DNA of 64,000 nucleotides, taken from Anadara kagoshimensis. Its lineage: Eukaryota; Mollusca; Bivalvia; Arcoida; Arcidae. Location: the NCBI GenBank assembly GCA_021292105.1, contig CM037864.1:12943898-13007897 (forward strand), given 5' to 3'. The position numbers and the translations under genes are program-made. Positions 12,081 to 23,295 of this stretch are shown one piece after another (positions within the stretch are counted from its first letter, which is position 1; every line of letters begins with the position of its first letter). The notes beneath the pieces were generated by a model. It was not told where the DNA came from. It saw only the letters and a program-made list of their open reading frames with translations, and did not search any database.

Positions 12081-12777
12081 CATTTTTATACATATATGAA
12101 TTTATTTGTTCTCTATATTTCACAAAACAGAAACAAAAAAAAAACGCTTATAAATATTGCTTGATTAATATTTAACTTTCTAAGTTTTCCCAAGCATTGT
12201 TATTTATTTCATTTTTAATTTTTACGTATAAAGCGCCAAATATACATAAACATATTCGAATTACTAAAACATTTTTTTCTGAAAATTGTTTTTCCCGAAC
12301 TCACCATAACGTACTAGTTAAGACTAAATATTGAATTAAACCAATAGGGACATTTCAGTCAAACCTCAACAGACAATATATTAATGTAAAAACGGTTCTC
12401 CAATATGCTTTGTTGCGTGTTTTCCTCAATGACGGTATATTACTTTTCGAATTGTGTAAGGACATTGCCTGATGTTGTCTCATTTCATTTCGTTCTCATT
12501 ACGTAAACTGAATTCTATTTGCAAATATGTCACAATATGTTATAAAAGGAATTATTTAATAATATACGCGTCTATTCCCCAGAGAAACTGGGGAAAAAAA
12601 CAATAATGGTTTCCCGCTATGTTTGTTGACTACCGTTTATTACACGACCAATAAGTTTTGATAATGTGCCCAGAAATGAACGTGTTTTCCCGCCATATGA
12701 CGTCAGACAACAGCTGCTTACGATCGGTTATGTAACCAGGGCCCAGTTATTTAAAACTACGTTAGGTTAACCAGATG
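12081..12777. other. unannotated stretch
   Basis: No gene, repeat family or structure recognised. Confidence 0.4.
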
Positions 12778-13100
12778 GACAAGCATACCAATCCATGCTC
12801 AAATCACGATCTTAAAGCGTATTCAAGACTTTGAAAACTGACAAATAAGTTCAAAGTGTGAAGTTAAATCACGAAAGTGAGACCGGGTGTTCCGGACCGA
12901 TAACCCCCTCCTTTTTAGCTATCTACACTCGAAATGTGTGTAATAAAACTTGAGATTGAAAACAACATGGAACTATGGGTACAGAGGCATCATAATTATC
13001 AGCCATCTTGTGATGGCGGCCATAAAGCTTTTTGAGGGCCTTGATAAGCCTAGGCTTGCAATATCCCTGCATCAACAATTTATTTGTGAGAAGCGTGGTA
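12778..13100 (+). mobile_element. R1 element, long form
   Basis: R1 with its 3' tail: TGGAACTATGGG, ATCATAATTATCAG, CTTGATAAGCCTAGGC, and ATCAACAATTTATTTGTGAG. The tail shows R1 is at least about 320 bp. Confidence 0.8.
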
Positions 13101-13895
13101 GTTTCGTTGTATAAAAGTGTAAAATAAAAGTAGAAAAATGGTGTTGATAATCATATTTGTTATGAACATAAAAGTATTGACTTAATTAGGGTTTTTTTTT
13201 GAGATTAGTAATCTGTATGAAGGAACGTTTGAACAGAAATTTCAAACACAAGACGTGATTCTCCCATGTTTCATTCATATTGCTGCAAATTTATATGTAT
13301 TTACTTGCTCGTTTATTCTTAACCCTTTGAGTGCCACAGAATTTTTTAGAGAGTGTCAGACTAAAATTTGATGTGAAAACATGTGTGACGTGACAATGGA
13401 ATAATGATGTTGCGTATTCCGCGCAAATTTATATGGCGGGAAATAAGACTATTTTGGCAGGAATATCCAAAAACATTTGCAAGCAAGTTTTTTTTTCTTT
13501 CAAAGACACAGGGTTTTACAGACAATAGTTAATTTGAAACGAGAGATTCTTTGGAAATAACTTTCAATTTGTTATATTTACAATTAGAATTGACGTTCTT
13601 TAGATGAACCTATTTGTTTTAACTGGCATTCAATTGCTCTTGAATACAGTGTGGGGTCATGACCTCTGATTACGTAACGTTTAACTTTTCGATTACGTCA
13701 CAGAATGGCATCTATTACGTCACGCATTGTTTGATTGGTCAGCTTTCAAGTCTACTCGCGACGTAACTTTCCTTATTTGGAGCAAGGCTGTTCCATCAAT
13801 CCCGTATGTTTGTCGGAATCTTGAATGAAATTAATTATTGTAGCGATAATTTTACATTTCGGACATGCTATCAATGTTTTTTATGATTGTAAATA
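13101..13895. other. unannotated stretch
   Basis: Nothing recognised apart from scattered ACGTCA-type motifs around 13670-13760 (GATTACGTAACG, TTACGTCACAGAATGG), too common to call regulatory. Confidence 0.4.
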
Positions 13896-14056
13896 TAAGA
13901 AATAACATTCTATTTGAGTGTATTCATTCGGTATTATGAATGAGAATCAGGAATAGCATATTTAACATGAACTGCTTCGCAGTTCATTGAATATGCTATT
14001 CCTGACTCTCATTCATAATACCGAATGAATACACTCAAATAGAATGTTATTTCTTA
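13896..14056. mobile_element. near-perfect 161-bp palindrome
   Basis: Arms of about 67 bases match with one mismatch (GAGAATC against GAGAGTC). The centre is a second small hairpin, GAACTGCTTCGCAGTTC. The ends begin TAAGAAATAACATTCT, shared with the other foldback elements. A further outer repeat (TGTAAATATAAGAAATAACA at about 13888, complement at about 14129-14147) lies outside the right arm. Confidence 0.9.
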
Positions 14057-14757
14057 AGTGCTTTACTGTTCTGGTAATATACAAGATCTTGCAAGTGGCT
14101 ATTTCTATATTCGCAATTTATGTTATTTCTTATATTTACAATATTAGTCTTTGATATTTCTACTTAGAATTTGCGAAAAGGCAATTATGTCAGTATTACA
14201 ATACTGGTTTTAATTTGTTAACCGCTGGTTCTACCAGTGAACAGGTGAACGGAACAGCGCCATTTATGCCTTCAGAGCGTTATATACGTCTTCTTCACGT
14301 CCCTCCATAAATTATCATACAGACTCAAAATCTTCACAAAATTAAATTGTTGAAAACACCATTATGCTAAATATGAATGTTTTTCAGCTAAAATAGTTTT
14401 TTTTTATATTTTCTCCCAAAATTTCAGAAAATTCCAAGAAAAGTTATTTTAAGAAAACCAACTTAATTACATTCATACATGCATTTGTATCATAAAGTTA
14501 AAATTTCACTTTCAAATACAGGAAAAACTTCAATAGCAAAATTAGATATGATGATTATAATGTAAACCTATGGCAAAATAACATTTGTAAAACTATTTAC
14601 TGTGTATTATAGTTGTCATGGTTACTTTAGTTTACGGATGTTTGTTATTAGCGCAACATTACAACTTGTCCCTTATAATTATTTTAAAATTGTATCAACT
14701 CGGACGTTGTATAAAACGTGTATTAACATAAAGGAGTTGAGTTTAGTAATGGTGTTT

Positions 14758-15080
14758 AACGTTCCAGTCAAGAATATTTCACTTATATCGAGACGTCTCC
14801 AGCTGTAGGCGAAGGTGCAGATATTTAGCCTGTGCGTTGCGCGGATGGGATTATACAGCATGGTTCTTTATCATGTCAAGCCTACTGGGACACTGGACCT
14901 CGAGCTCGTTTATTATAAGTTATCATCCAAAAGAAACGTGACTTTCATTTCTTAATGCTGAATGCTTGGCAATTAAATCTCTACTTAATTTCAAGTCTTA
15001 GTTCAGACCCGGTCGGGGTTCGAACCCATAGCCTCCCACTTACGGAGCGAGCACTTCCAATTGAGCTACCGCAGTGGTAT
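14758..15080 (-). mobile_element. SINE-B
   Basis: tRNA-derived SINE in reverse. The head at the right end has AATTGAGCTACCGCAGTGG (A box complement) and GGGGTTCGAACCC (B box complement). The tail at the left end is CACTTATATCGAGACGTC. Complete but somewhat diverged. Confidence 0.9.
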
Positions 15081-15357
15081 ATTAACATAACGAGTGAACC
15101 TGAATATACCTATTGTTTTTAAGAATTAAACCAACTTTGTATTCTGGTAACATAAGCCTTAACATACAATATGACTGTATCCCTCTTTGATGAAAAATGC
15201 TTAAGCAGTTGTATTGCAATTGCCGTTGAAAGACAGTAGGGGTGATGCATATGGATTTTCCCATAAAATGACGTCATGTTCCTCATATTATAAGCAGGTG
15301 TAGAAAAATAGTACCAAGAGTTGAAACAAAGATGGGTACTTAATATTTATTGAAATA

Positions 15358-15428
15358 TAAGAAATGACATTTCTGCTCATGGTATTTCATCACCTCTTGA
15401 AATACCATGATCAGAATGGCATTTCTTA
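15358..15428. mobile_element. short foldback element (TAAGAAAT family)
   Basis: 71 bp: TAAGAAATGACATTTCTGCT, CATGGTATTTCA, a short centre, TGAAATACCATG, then AGAATGGCATTTCTTA. Smallest member of the family. Confidence 0.88.
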
Positions 15429-15919
15429 ATTAATATATATATATATTCAATTTAACCTAGAAATAACTACTCAACCTATATTTTACAGATACAGTACAGA
15501 GCACGATGTGAAGTCCCTCATATCATTAGGTCTTGAGCTGGTGGCACGTGTAGTTTCGTGATAACCTGCTATTTTTCGCACTTATTGAATGTTAAGTGCT
15601 TTTTTAATTGTTCAGATCTACAAATGACGTCACTTGAAAAGTGTGAATATTACCATATTTGAAGAGCAAACTTAAAAACAATAGTGCATTTGGTACGTTT
15701 ACGGTTATCGGTGACCATTTACGCAAATGCATTCTGTATTCCTCGGGTCTTTGCATTACGGTGACCGAGTTGTTTGAAAGCGCGCGATTACGGAACACAT
15801 TGTCTCTCGCCGCCTAGCTTTAAATCCCAAATGGGACAGATCCTGATGTTAGACAGTTTGTTATTTAGTTTGCCATAGGCAAGTAGTTTTCTCTAGGTTT
15901 TTTACTTACACTATCCCTG

Positions 15920-15985
15920 AACTGATCGCATCGATATTGATAAAATCTTGACTGGGGCGTAAAACACCATTACTGCACTCTACTA
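15920..15985 (+). mobile_element. SINE-B tail fragment
   Basis: CTTGACTGGGGCGTAAAACA followed by CCATTACTGCACTC matches the 3' end of the SINE-B at 42226-42512. Confidence 0.55.
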
Positions 15986-16140
15986 AACTGTTTACATTTA
16001 GGCGATAATAGTGCCTGAACCGCATCAAAACAATGTTTTTGTTTTTTAACAGGCCTGTTTAAAGTGTAGTACTTCTTTTAAATGATATTTTCCTAAAACA
16101 CAAGTATGTTCTCACGCATCACTATAGATAACATGGGTAT

Positions 16141-16286
16141 AATCTATCGCTACTGGTCATATGAGATAGAGAAATCTCAACCCAAAGTCTCATATATTTG
16201 GTTCAGAACAAGGCTGTCTGAGTTCTGGACCAAATATATTAGACGGAGGGTTGAGATTTCCCTGTCTAATATGACCAGTAGAGATT
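16141..16286. mobile_element. foldback element, 146 bp
   Basis: Left arm CTACTGGTCATATGAGATAG, AAATCTCAACCC, ATATTTGGTTCAGAAC; right arm GTTCTGGACCAAATATATT, GGGTTGAGATTT, ATATGACCAGTAGAGATT. Unrelated in sequence to the TAAGAAAT family. Confidence 0.9.
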
Positions 16287-16574
16287 GATTCTTTTTCTCA
16301 CACCTTATTCCTTTAAAAAAGCATTAAAAGCTTCTTGGGTCACAGAAAACATTTGTTTGTTCAGGCGTAACGTGTAGCCTGTCTCAATCCTTGGGTGAAA
16401 CAAGGAAATACTACATTTGTAAAAGCAACGAATTTCCATGTCAAAATTGTAAGAAATGCATGTACTTTTCTGTGACAGTGAATTAATTATGCGTTTCTTC
16501 CGTAGAAAAAAAACCTTGATTGACGTTTTAACATATTTAAGTACAGTCTTGCTATGACAGGAATTTGACATGCA

Positions 16575-16750
16575 CATCCATGATTAGCGTAGGATATTGG
16601 TGCACAGAGTAAAACGTCGCCACTATTGGGATTTATCGTGTTGAATAACTAGGCGAATGCCCGGATCCGTTTGCGCATGTGACTGAAAACGTCATGAATG
16701 ACATCACTTCCGATGTAAACTTGGTGACATCGCCATTTGTCTTGTATTCT
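16575..16750. mobile_element. MITE-D, diverged fragment
   Basis: Middle part of MITE-D in the same order: ATGCACATCCATGATT, GTTTGCGCATGTGACTG, AAAACGTCATGAATGACATC, ACTTCCGATGTAAAC. Outer arms are not recognisable. Confidence 0.6.
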
Positions 16751-16937
16751 GGGTTATTTTGTCTGTTGTGGCCAATTCTGCAGTTTCAAATTATAAGTAC
16801 TTTTCAACAGCCAATGCACAATTTGAAGCGAAAATATCGATTATATGAATCTACCTGATTATAATCTTAACACAATTGAGATAATGATAAATGTTTTTCG
16901 ATATTTGCGGTTAAGTATCATTATCATACAAATACCT

Positions 16938-17157
16938 ACAGTACAGACCTGTCGAAAGTTTAGCACTGATCTTACGAAATGGAGTTGAATGCTGCTGCTA
17001 GGTTACCAAGCTATGCCTATGGATAACAGGTGGCCGAAAAGCTACCAGGAGAAAGATAGCAAGTGCCGAAACGGTTTAGCTTACGAGGGGCCGAGTTGAG
17101 TATCCGATTTGGTACTAATTCGTTATCAGAGAGTTAAATTTTTGACAGGTCTGTATG
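16938..17157. mobile_element. MITE-E, complete
   Basis: Non-coding element of about 220 bp with inverted ends: ACAGTACAGACCTGTCGAAA at the left and TTTTTGACAGGTCTGTA at the right. The interior is CTGC/GCCGA-rich. It is one of about ten copies in the window. Confidence 0.88.
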
Positions 17158-17211
17158 TATATATAACACCTATATTTAGAGTATCAATACCGTGACTTAA
17201 CAATCAGAAAT

Positions 17212-17690
17212 ACAGTACAGGTGCGACGAAAGTTTAACACTGGACTAACGAAAACGAGTTGAAGTTCGGCTATCGAGTGACCGAGGTATGGATAGTTGGT
17301 GACGGTTAAGCTAGTTTTCAGGCCCCGGTTTCACAATCATTCCTTAGTTAAGATTTTCCTAAACTTATATTTAGCAAATTTTACTAATCACTTTTTGGAA
17401 CTACTGGTGAATATTTTTGTCAAAACTAAAGGCAAATGTTTTGATCTAGACTTGATCTTAAAAACGACACTTTAAATATCTTAATATCTTGAACATTAAC
17501 AAAATTATAAAGATTTAAAATTTTGCAAGATTTAAGTTAAGGAAAATCTAAGCTAAGGAATGATTGTGAAACCGGGGCCACGTGGTATAAAGCAGCTGCC
17601 TAGATATAGATAACAAGGGACCGAGATGTGCTGCCGATTTGGCACTTATTATTTAGTTCAGTGTTAAACTTTCGACAGGGCTTTACTGTA
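17212..17690. mobile_element. MITE-E interrupted by MITE-C
   Basis: Ends ACAGTACAGG and AACTTTCGACAGGGCTTTAC belong to one MITE-E, split by the 259-bp MITE-C at 17321-17579. Removing the insert restores the usual size of about 220 bp. Confidence 0.88.
17321..17579. mobile_element. MITE-C, nested
   Basis: Palindrome-ended element, GGCCCCGGTTTCACAATCAT at the left and ATGATTGTGAAACCGGGGCC at the right, 259 bp long. The arms continue as TTAGTTAAGATTTTCCT and AGGAAAATCTAAGCTAA. Non-coding. Confidence 0.92.
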
Positions 17691-17787
17691 TGTATGGAAT
17701 TAAGAAGTATGCAAATTACGTTATATAGTCTTTTAACACAATGGCAGATGGTACGTGATTTGACATCTGTCATTGTGTACGTCATTT

Positions 17788-18345
17788 ATACGTAATATGG
17801 CACAATGACCCGTTATTATAATTATAATGTGTGACATTTCGTTATTACCGGGGAATTTCCAATGGTATTGATTGCAATAAGCTTGTTAACGCGATTGTTT
17901 AGGGTTTAATGAAATCGCTGCGTAAGAATTTAACTGCTATTTTTTTCCTTTTTATTTCTAAACTTGTTCATTTCAATTTTATACACCCACTTATTGTAAT
18001 GATGGGTACCTAGTTGGCTAAGTGGTTCATGTACGTAAGGTGGTACAATGGACCTTTATTGTAATTATTATGTTTGGCATGTCGGCATAACCGGGAAATT
18101 TCCCAAAGATATTGATTGCAATAAGTTTGTTAACACGATTGTTTAGGGTGCCATGACATTTATGCTTAAGAATTTCGCAACTTGCACATTTCACTTTCAT
18201 ACACCCACTTATAGCTATGGTGGGGACCTTGGTGGCTGCGTGGTTCATGTAACAAGAATGACACAATGATCCGTATGTATAATGTATAACATGTCGGTAT
18301 AACTGGGTATTTATCCGATAGTTTTGATTGGAAGAAGTTTGTATA
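17788..18345. repeat. tandem array, three units of 190-245 bp
   Basis: TACAATGGACCTTTATTG-like starts at about 17799, 18042 and 18259, followed each time by GATATTGATTGCAATAAG-like and ACACCCACTTAT-like modules. Diverged, AT-rich. Confidence 0.8.
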
Positions 18346-18499
18346 TATATATATATATATATATCCATGTATTTGACTTGACACAAATGTAAACTAACAT
18401 GAGACGATGTGTGTCATACCAAATTAAGCGTCCGTCTGTCTGGCCGTTTGGGACAGTAGTATTTGTCTCCCAAAATACTCATCTAATTTTATTTCTTGT

Positions 18500-18990
18500 T
18501 TCGACGGGTGACCGAGTGGTCAAGTGGTCTAATGCATCGGTTCATTCCGTCCTCTGCTTTAATACATCGGTTCTTTCTGTCGTCTACTTTAATACATCGG
18601 TTCTTTCCACCGTCTGCTTTAATACATCGGTTCTTTCCGTCGTCTGCTTTAATACATCGGTTCTTTCCGTCGTCTGCTTTAATACATCGGTTCTTTCCGT
18701 CGTCTGCTTTAATACATCGGTTCTTTCCGTCGTCTGCTCTAATAAATCGGTCTTACTGTCGTCTGCTCTAATACATCCGTTCTCACTGTCGCCTGCTTTA
18801 ATACATCGGCTCTTACAGTCGTCTGCTTTAATACATCGGTTCTTACTGTCGTCTGCTGTAATACATCGGTTCTTACCGTCGTTTGCTCTTATATATCGGC
18901 TCTTAACGCAGTTTGCTCTAATACATCGGATTTTACCGTCGTCTGCTCTAATACGTCGGCTCTTAACGTCGTTTGATTTTGATCAATCTC
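18500..18990. repeat. 30-bp minisatellite, about 15 units
   Basis: Unit CTTTAATACATCGGTTCTTT plus CCGTCGTCTG, strictly 30 bp except one 29-bp unit near 18750. Because 30 is divisible by three, open frames persist (translated FNTSVLSVVC repeats), but there is no gene-like context. The array starts next to a tRNA-like stretch, GGTGACCGAGTGGTCAAGTG (18508-18527). Confidence 0.93.
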
Positions 18991-19255
18991 ATTAAAATAA
19001 GAAAAAGTTTGTCATAGACCATGATAGTTTGTTGGTTTTCGAATCCATTTCGGCCATCACAAAGTGTCAATGTTTTCTGGTCATCCTGATTTCTTCCATT
19101 TTTCTTAAAACACTGACCACCTGTCATGATGCACGTCAAATAATCTTGACATTGCGATAATCAACAACTGCGTCTACCGTGACTAACACAGCAAAAACTA
19201 TGACGAGCCGTAATAAACTTGCATTAATAGCATTTAAATGTTAGTTATACAATGA

Positions 19256-19450
19256 AGACATACAGTACAGGCCTATCGAAAGATTAACATTAAACTGATA
19301 AATCGGCAGCTTATCCTGACCTCTTGTTAGTAATATCACCACAGCCGTTTTAAAACTTCTATCTTTATCTCAGCATCGGCAGCTCATCCTGATCTCTTGC
19401 TAGCTATATCACCACAGCTCTTTTGAAACTGCTATCTATGAAGTTCTGTT
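19256..19450. mobile_element. MITE-E, half copy
   Basis: The left end ACAGTACAGGCCTATCGAAA is present. A GGCAGCT(T/C)ATCCTGA segment is duplicated (19304, 19378). No right terminus was found. Confidence 0.6.
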
Positions 19451-19499
19451 AGGTCAAAATTTGCATTATCGCTCCTTCGACTTGAACGAATAAGAGTAG

Positions 19500-19830
19500 T
19501 TGCGAAGATACGATGGCGAAGGAGCAAAATGCGGATCGAAGGTGCGAAGATACGATGTCATGTCGAAGGAGCGAAGTTGCATAGCTACGATGGCGAAGGA
19601 GCGAAGTTGCGAAGATACGATGTCAATGGAGCGAAGTTGCATAGCTACGGTGGCGAAGGAGCGATATTGCGAAGACACAATAGCGAAGTTGCGAAGATAC
19701 GATGTCGAAGGAGCGAAGTTGCATAGCTACGATGGCGAAGGAGCGATATTGCGAAGACACAATAGCGAAGTTGCGAAGAAACGATGTCGAAGGAGCGAAG
19801 TTGCGAAGATACGATGGCAAAGGAGGGATA
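19500..19830. repeat. GCGAAG-rich minisatellite
   Basis: Interleaved units of AAGGAGCGAAGTTGCGAAGA and TAGCTACGATGGCGAAGG with periods near 30 and 60. It is open in several frames on both strands; these are not genes. Confidence 0.9.
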
Positions 19831-20057
19831 GTACCATCGTTCTTTCACTATCGTATCCTCGCAACTTTGCTTCTCCGATTGCAGGTGGAAAGAGCGAAGG
19901 AGCGATTAATGCATTTGCAATTGTCTCTCGTTATGTCCCGTCTTGTTATCATAAAATCATCACTCTACACGTGGTATCGTGTTGTTGATAGGAAACTTTG
20001 TTCGTTTCTCGTATTTCTTCTGTTTGGATTCATCATAGTTTGGAAATTTGGGAATGT

Positions 20058-20240
20058 AAATCAAACATACAAATCCTTGTCCAAACCACGAGCCCAAAGG
20101 AAACTAAAAACTGTGAAGCTGACAAATTATGTTAAACACGTCAACTACTACCGAGGAAGTGAGGCCGGGTGTTCCGGAAGGGTAAGCACATCCTGTTTAG
20201 GTAGCTACACCCGCCACGTCTGTAAATTATTATATCGATA
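20058..20240 (+). mobile_element. R1 element
   Basis: R1 with CCACGAGCCCAAAGGAAAC and the GGTGTTCCGGAAGGGTAAGC core, ending shortly after CGCCACGTCTGTAA. A 179-residue frame crosses it and is not a gene. Confidence 0.85.
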
Positions 20241-20714
20241 ATGTTAAGATCACCTTTTTTGTCATGATATTTACAAGTAAATATGACGTGTACGAAAAAA
20301 TTAATAAATTAGTTGAAAATAACATGCAACCCGGTCACTACAAAACCGGAATAGTGCCTGTTCAAAGATAAAAATTATAAATAACACGTAAAAACGAGAA
20401 TTTTTCATGTACAATGTATTTTACAAGACAATTTAATGTAAGAGAGTTTTGCATCATTTTAAAAATGTTAATGTATATACAAAGTCTACTTTATTACGAG
20501 ACAATTTAGCATTGTTTCTAGAAATTTTTCGATGATGCATTTACAAAGACAAAAATAAAGATTACTATGAGAAAATACATTGCACTTGCATGAAAATGCA
20601 TATCGAACTGAGATGAAAGTGATATGACATGGTGCATCGGGTTTAAAAGTCTTTTAAAATGATTAAATTGTATTCAAACAACATAATTATAAAATATATC
20701 GGTGGTTATTAATG

Positions 20715-20798
20715 TTGTCATATACCATTTTTGAATTTAATCATAAAATATATTCAAAAATGGTATATACTATTAAATTCAAAAATGGTATATGACAA
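20715..20798. mobile_element. MITE-I, small palindrome
   Basis: GTTGTCATATACCATTTTTG at the left and CAAAAATGGTATATGACAAT at the right, about 84 bp with an extra internal copy of AAAAATGGTATATAC. A related copy is at 40628-40691. Confidence 0.8.
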
Positions 20799-20843
20799 TA
20801 TCATAAAAATAATGCGTAACACTTACTATAAAATACGTATACT

Positions 20844-20994
20844 GTGAACTCCCCGTCGTTTCGGTGACACAGCTGCCATTTTCAAGGGTTTGTTTTATTG
20901 CACCATGTAGCTAGTTAATAAGTGACAATAGCTAGCTACATGAAACAAATAAAGAAACCCTTCAAAATAGTGGATGTGTCACATTGGGGAATTC
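20844..20994. mobile_element. MITE-J, palindromic element
   Basis: TGAACTCCCCGTCGTTTCGG pairs with the complement of CATTGGGGAATTCA. Inner pairs are AAGGGTTTGTTT/GAAACCCTT and TGTAGCTAG/CTAGCTACA. 151 bp, single copy in the window. Confidence 0.75.
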
Positions 20995-21097
20995 ATAATA
21001 TTTTATAGTACTATTTATGGGTTATTTTGTCAATTAGACAATGTGAATACAACACATAAAAATGAAGAACGATTTGGGGAATGGGGCTTTACACCCC

Positions 21098-21428
21098 AGT
21101 CTATATAAAGGCGTTGCCAGCTGTGAGGTGGCAGAAATTATTACCTTTGTACATGTTGTGGCACGACTATGCAGGTTTTCTTTTGTTCTCGGATGTTCTA
21201 TAAATCCCCTTGTAGTGCAGGGAGGATTCTTTAATGTGCCACGCCTGTCGTAATACGGGGAATCGGATTTTAAGTTCTCTTTCGAAGGACCCTGTGACCC
21301 GGTATTTCTACATACCAAGTACTTGGCGAAAGAACAGTCACTTCTTAGTCAGATCAGGCCTGGGTTCGAACCCACGACCTCCGAAATACGAAACAAGCAC
21401 TCTACCAACTGAGTTACTGTAGTGATGT
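21098..21428 (-). mobile_element. SINE-B, diverged
   Basis: Reverse SINE-B: head ACCAACTGAGTTACTGTAGT and B box GGGTTCGAACCCACGAC at the right, tail CCAGCTGTGAGGTGGCAGA at the left. Short frames across it are artefacts. Confidence 0.85.
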
Positions 21429-21604
21429 TGTTTTTCGAGAAAAATGTTGAACTTGCTTGAAAATTCACATCGAACTTGGAAACACAAGTAATAGGACATA
21501 AGGCATTAGTTTTAAGGTAGTAAATCATACAGCTCTATTAAAACAACATCATTATAAAGAAATTCACAGCAAAGTTATAAAAAAACAAACTTAGACTTGC
21601 ATAT

Positions 21605-21935
21605 TAGGTTTAATACGCGAACTTCACAGCAAAGTAAAAAAAAAACTTTGACTCGCAAATTAGGTTTAACACGCGAACTTCCACCATAGACGTAAGGTCA
21701 GGTGCTCCGGAAGGGTAAGCATCGTATGCAATCAAAACTTGGGAATGAAAGGAACATGGAACTATGGGACGTAAAATATAACCAGGGGAATTTTGGATAC
21801 AGAGACATCATACTTATCAACAATATTTTGGTCACGGCCATAAAAGTCTTTTAGTACCTTGATAAGCCTAGGCCTGCTAATCCTTGCGTCAACATTTTAT
21901 TTGTGAGCAGCTTGTCGCAGCGTATTAATTGTGAA
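21605..21935 (+). mobile_element. R1 element, long form
   Basis: R1 with a damaged head, intact GGTGCTCCGGAAGGGTAAGC and the long tail (CTTGATAAGCCTAGGCCTGC, ATTTGTGAGCAGC). Its head is partly duplicated just upstream (21560-21605). Confidence 0.8.
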
Positions 21936-22449
21936 ACAAATACACCATAACTAAGAGAAACAGGTATATTGCTACATAGAAAAGGAAAGTTGACAATAGA
22001 AATTTGAAGTAAAATAAATGATCCTCGTAATAACGTGACTATTTTCTTCACGAAATATATCTCCAACATGCTCTATAAATGCCTACTGGGTCAAACAATC
22101 AAAGTTGCCTTTTTGGACACGTGGTCGTCAAATAATATGAAGACAGATCAATTGGAATACAGTTCTAATGGCTCTCTAAAAGCAGATGGCCATTATATAG
22201 AGGTGGCTCGTAAGGCAGGTTTGACTGTTAGATTTCGTCCTTGGTACGCAGGGTGGGATTTTGTTTATGTCACTGTTATGGTTAATTATTATTTATTAAA
22301 ATTTAAGGCACGAAGAAGGTGTGTTGGCGACCGACACCCACCGGTATGTTTGCGTTGATTACATCGTTAAAGGTCTCGTATACTTTTCGTGAAAATCACA
22401 GTGGGCGGACGCCTGACTTACATGCACACATGTCTTGTGACTCAATAAT

Positions 22450-22508
22450 ATGGTAATGGCGGCGGCGGTGGTGGTAGTGATGATGGTGATAATGGTGTTG
22501 GCGGTGTT
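22450..22508. repeat. GGT/GGC-rich triplet tract
   Basis: Imperfect GGC, GGT, GAT triplets (GGCGGCGGCGGTGGTGGTAG). Low complexity. Confidence 0.85.
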
Positions 22509-22611
22509 GCATGTTTCATACAATGCCTATCTTATCAAGTTGTATAATTAGTCCAAATATTTTAAAATTGTACTATATATGTAGTAAGTATGTACACTGA
22601 AGATAAGAATT

Positions 22612-22792
22612 ACAGCCAATCCTATCTTTAAAGGCCACCTAAGTGAACCAGTAAATACGGCCTTTATGGGCAGGTGGCCTTTATATACAGGTTAAAATAA
22701 TTAAAACGATCGGAATTCAATTCTACTGGCCTTAAAAAGCACGTGATCCTTATATAATTGTGGTCTTTGAGGCAGGTTGGACTGTAAAAATT
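22612..22792. mobile_element. MITE-F
   Basis: About 180 bp, ending with AGGCAGGTTGGACTGTA. The left end is the eroded complement (CAATCCTATCTTTAAAGGCC). Internal TATATACAGGTTAAAAT is shared with the copies at 46862 and 55371. A stray right end lies at about 22190-22240. Confidence 0.8.
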
Positions 22793-22808
22793 ATAATTCT
22801 AAACTAGT

Positions 22809-23295
22809 ACTACTGTAGGAACCACTGTGGCTGTGACAGTGAAATTCTCTTTTTATCCATAGAAAATCAAATAAATTTGAATAGAGATTGATATTTTTCA
22901 CTTACTTGTACCTAGTCGTAACTGGAAATCTGTATGCGCATCCACGATTGTCATAAAGTATGTCTGTAAAAAGGAAAATGTTGGCGGTACGGGGATTTTA
23001 CACATGCGAAAATGACGGATGTTTACACCGGAAGTGATGTCCTTGGTGACGTTTTACGTCATATGCGCAACAGAAGCCGCCATTTGCATGGTTTTTCAAC
23101 ATGTTAAATCCCCATAGCACCACCGTTTTTCCCTATGCAGATATATTTTGGGCTAATCGCGGATGCGCATACAGATTTCCTGTTACGACTAGGTACAAGT
23201 AAGTGAAAAATATCGATCTTTATTCAAATTTATTTGATTTTCTATGGATAAAAAGAGAATTTCACTGTCACAGCCACAGTGGTTTCTACAGTAGT
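22809..23295. mobile_element. MITE-D, long-arm palindromic element
   Basis: About 480 bp. Arms of roughly 200 bp pair over nearly all their length: TACTGTAGGAACCACTGTGG at the left with CCACAGTGGTTTCTACAGTA at the right, and inner pairs such as GTACCTAGTCGTAAC/GTTACGACTAGGTAC and TATGCGCATCC/GGATGCGCATA. No ORF of note. Confidence 0.92.

Noticed and set aside
18399-18995. 198-residue repetitive frame
   Set aside because: Produced by a 30-bp minisatellite whose period is divisible by three; a 29-bp unit shifts the pattern and no gene context exists.
19466-20241. Overlapping frames on both strands (65-179 residues)
   Set aside because: Minisatellite and R1 sequence read through; open in several frames at once, which argues against coding.
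22035-22358. 107-residue frame
   Set aside because: Part of it is MITE-F end sequence (GAGGTGGCTCGTAAGGCAGG); no domain recognised.
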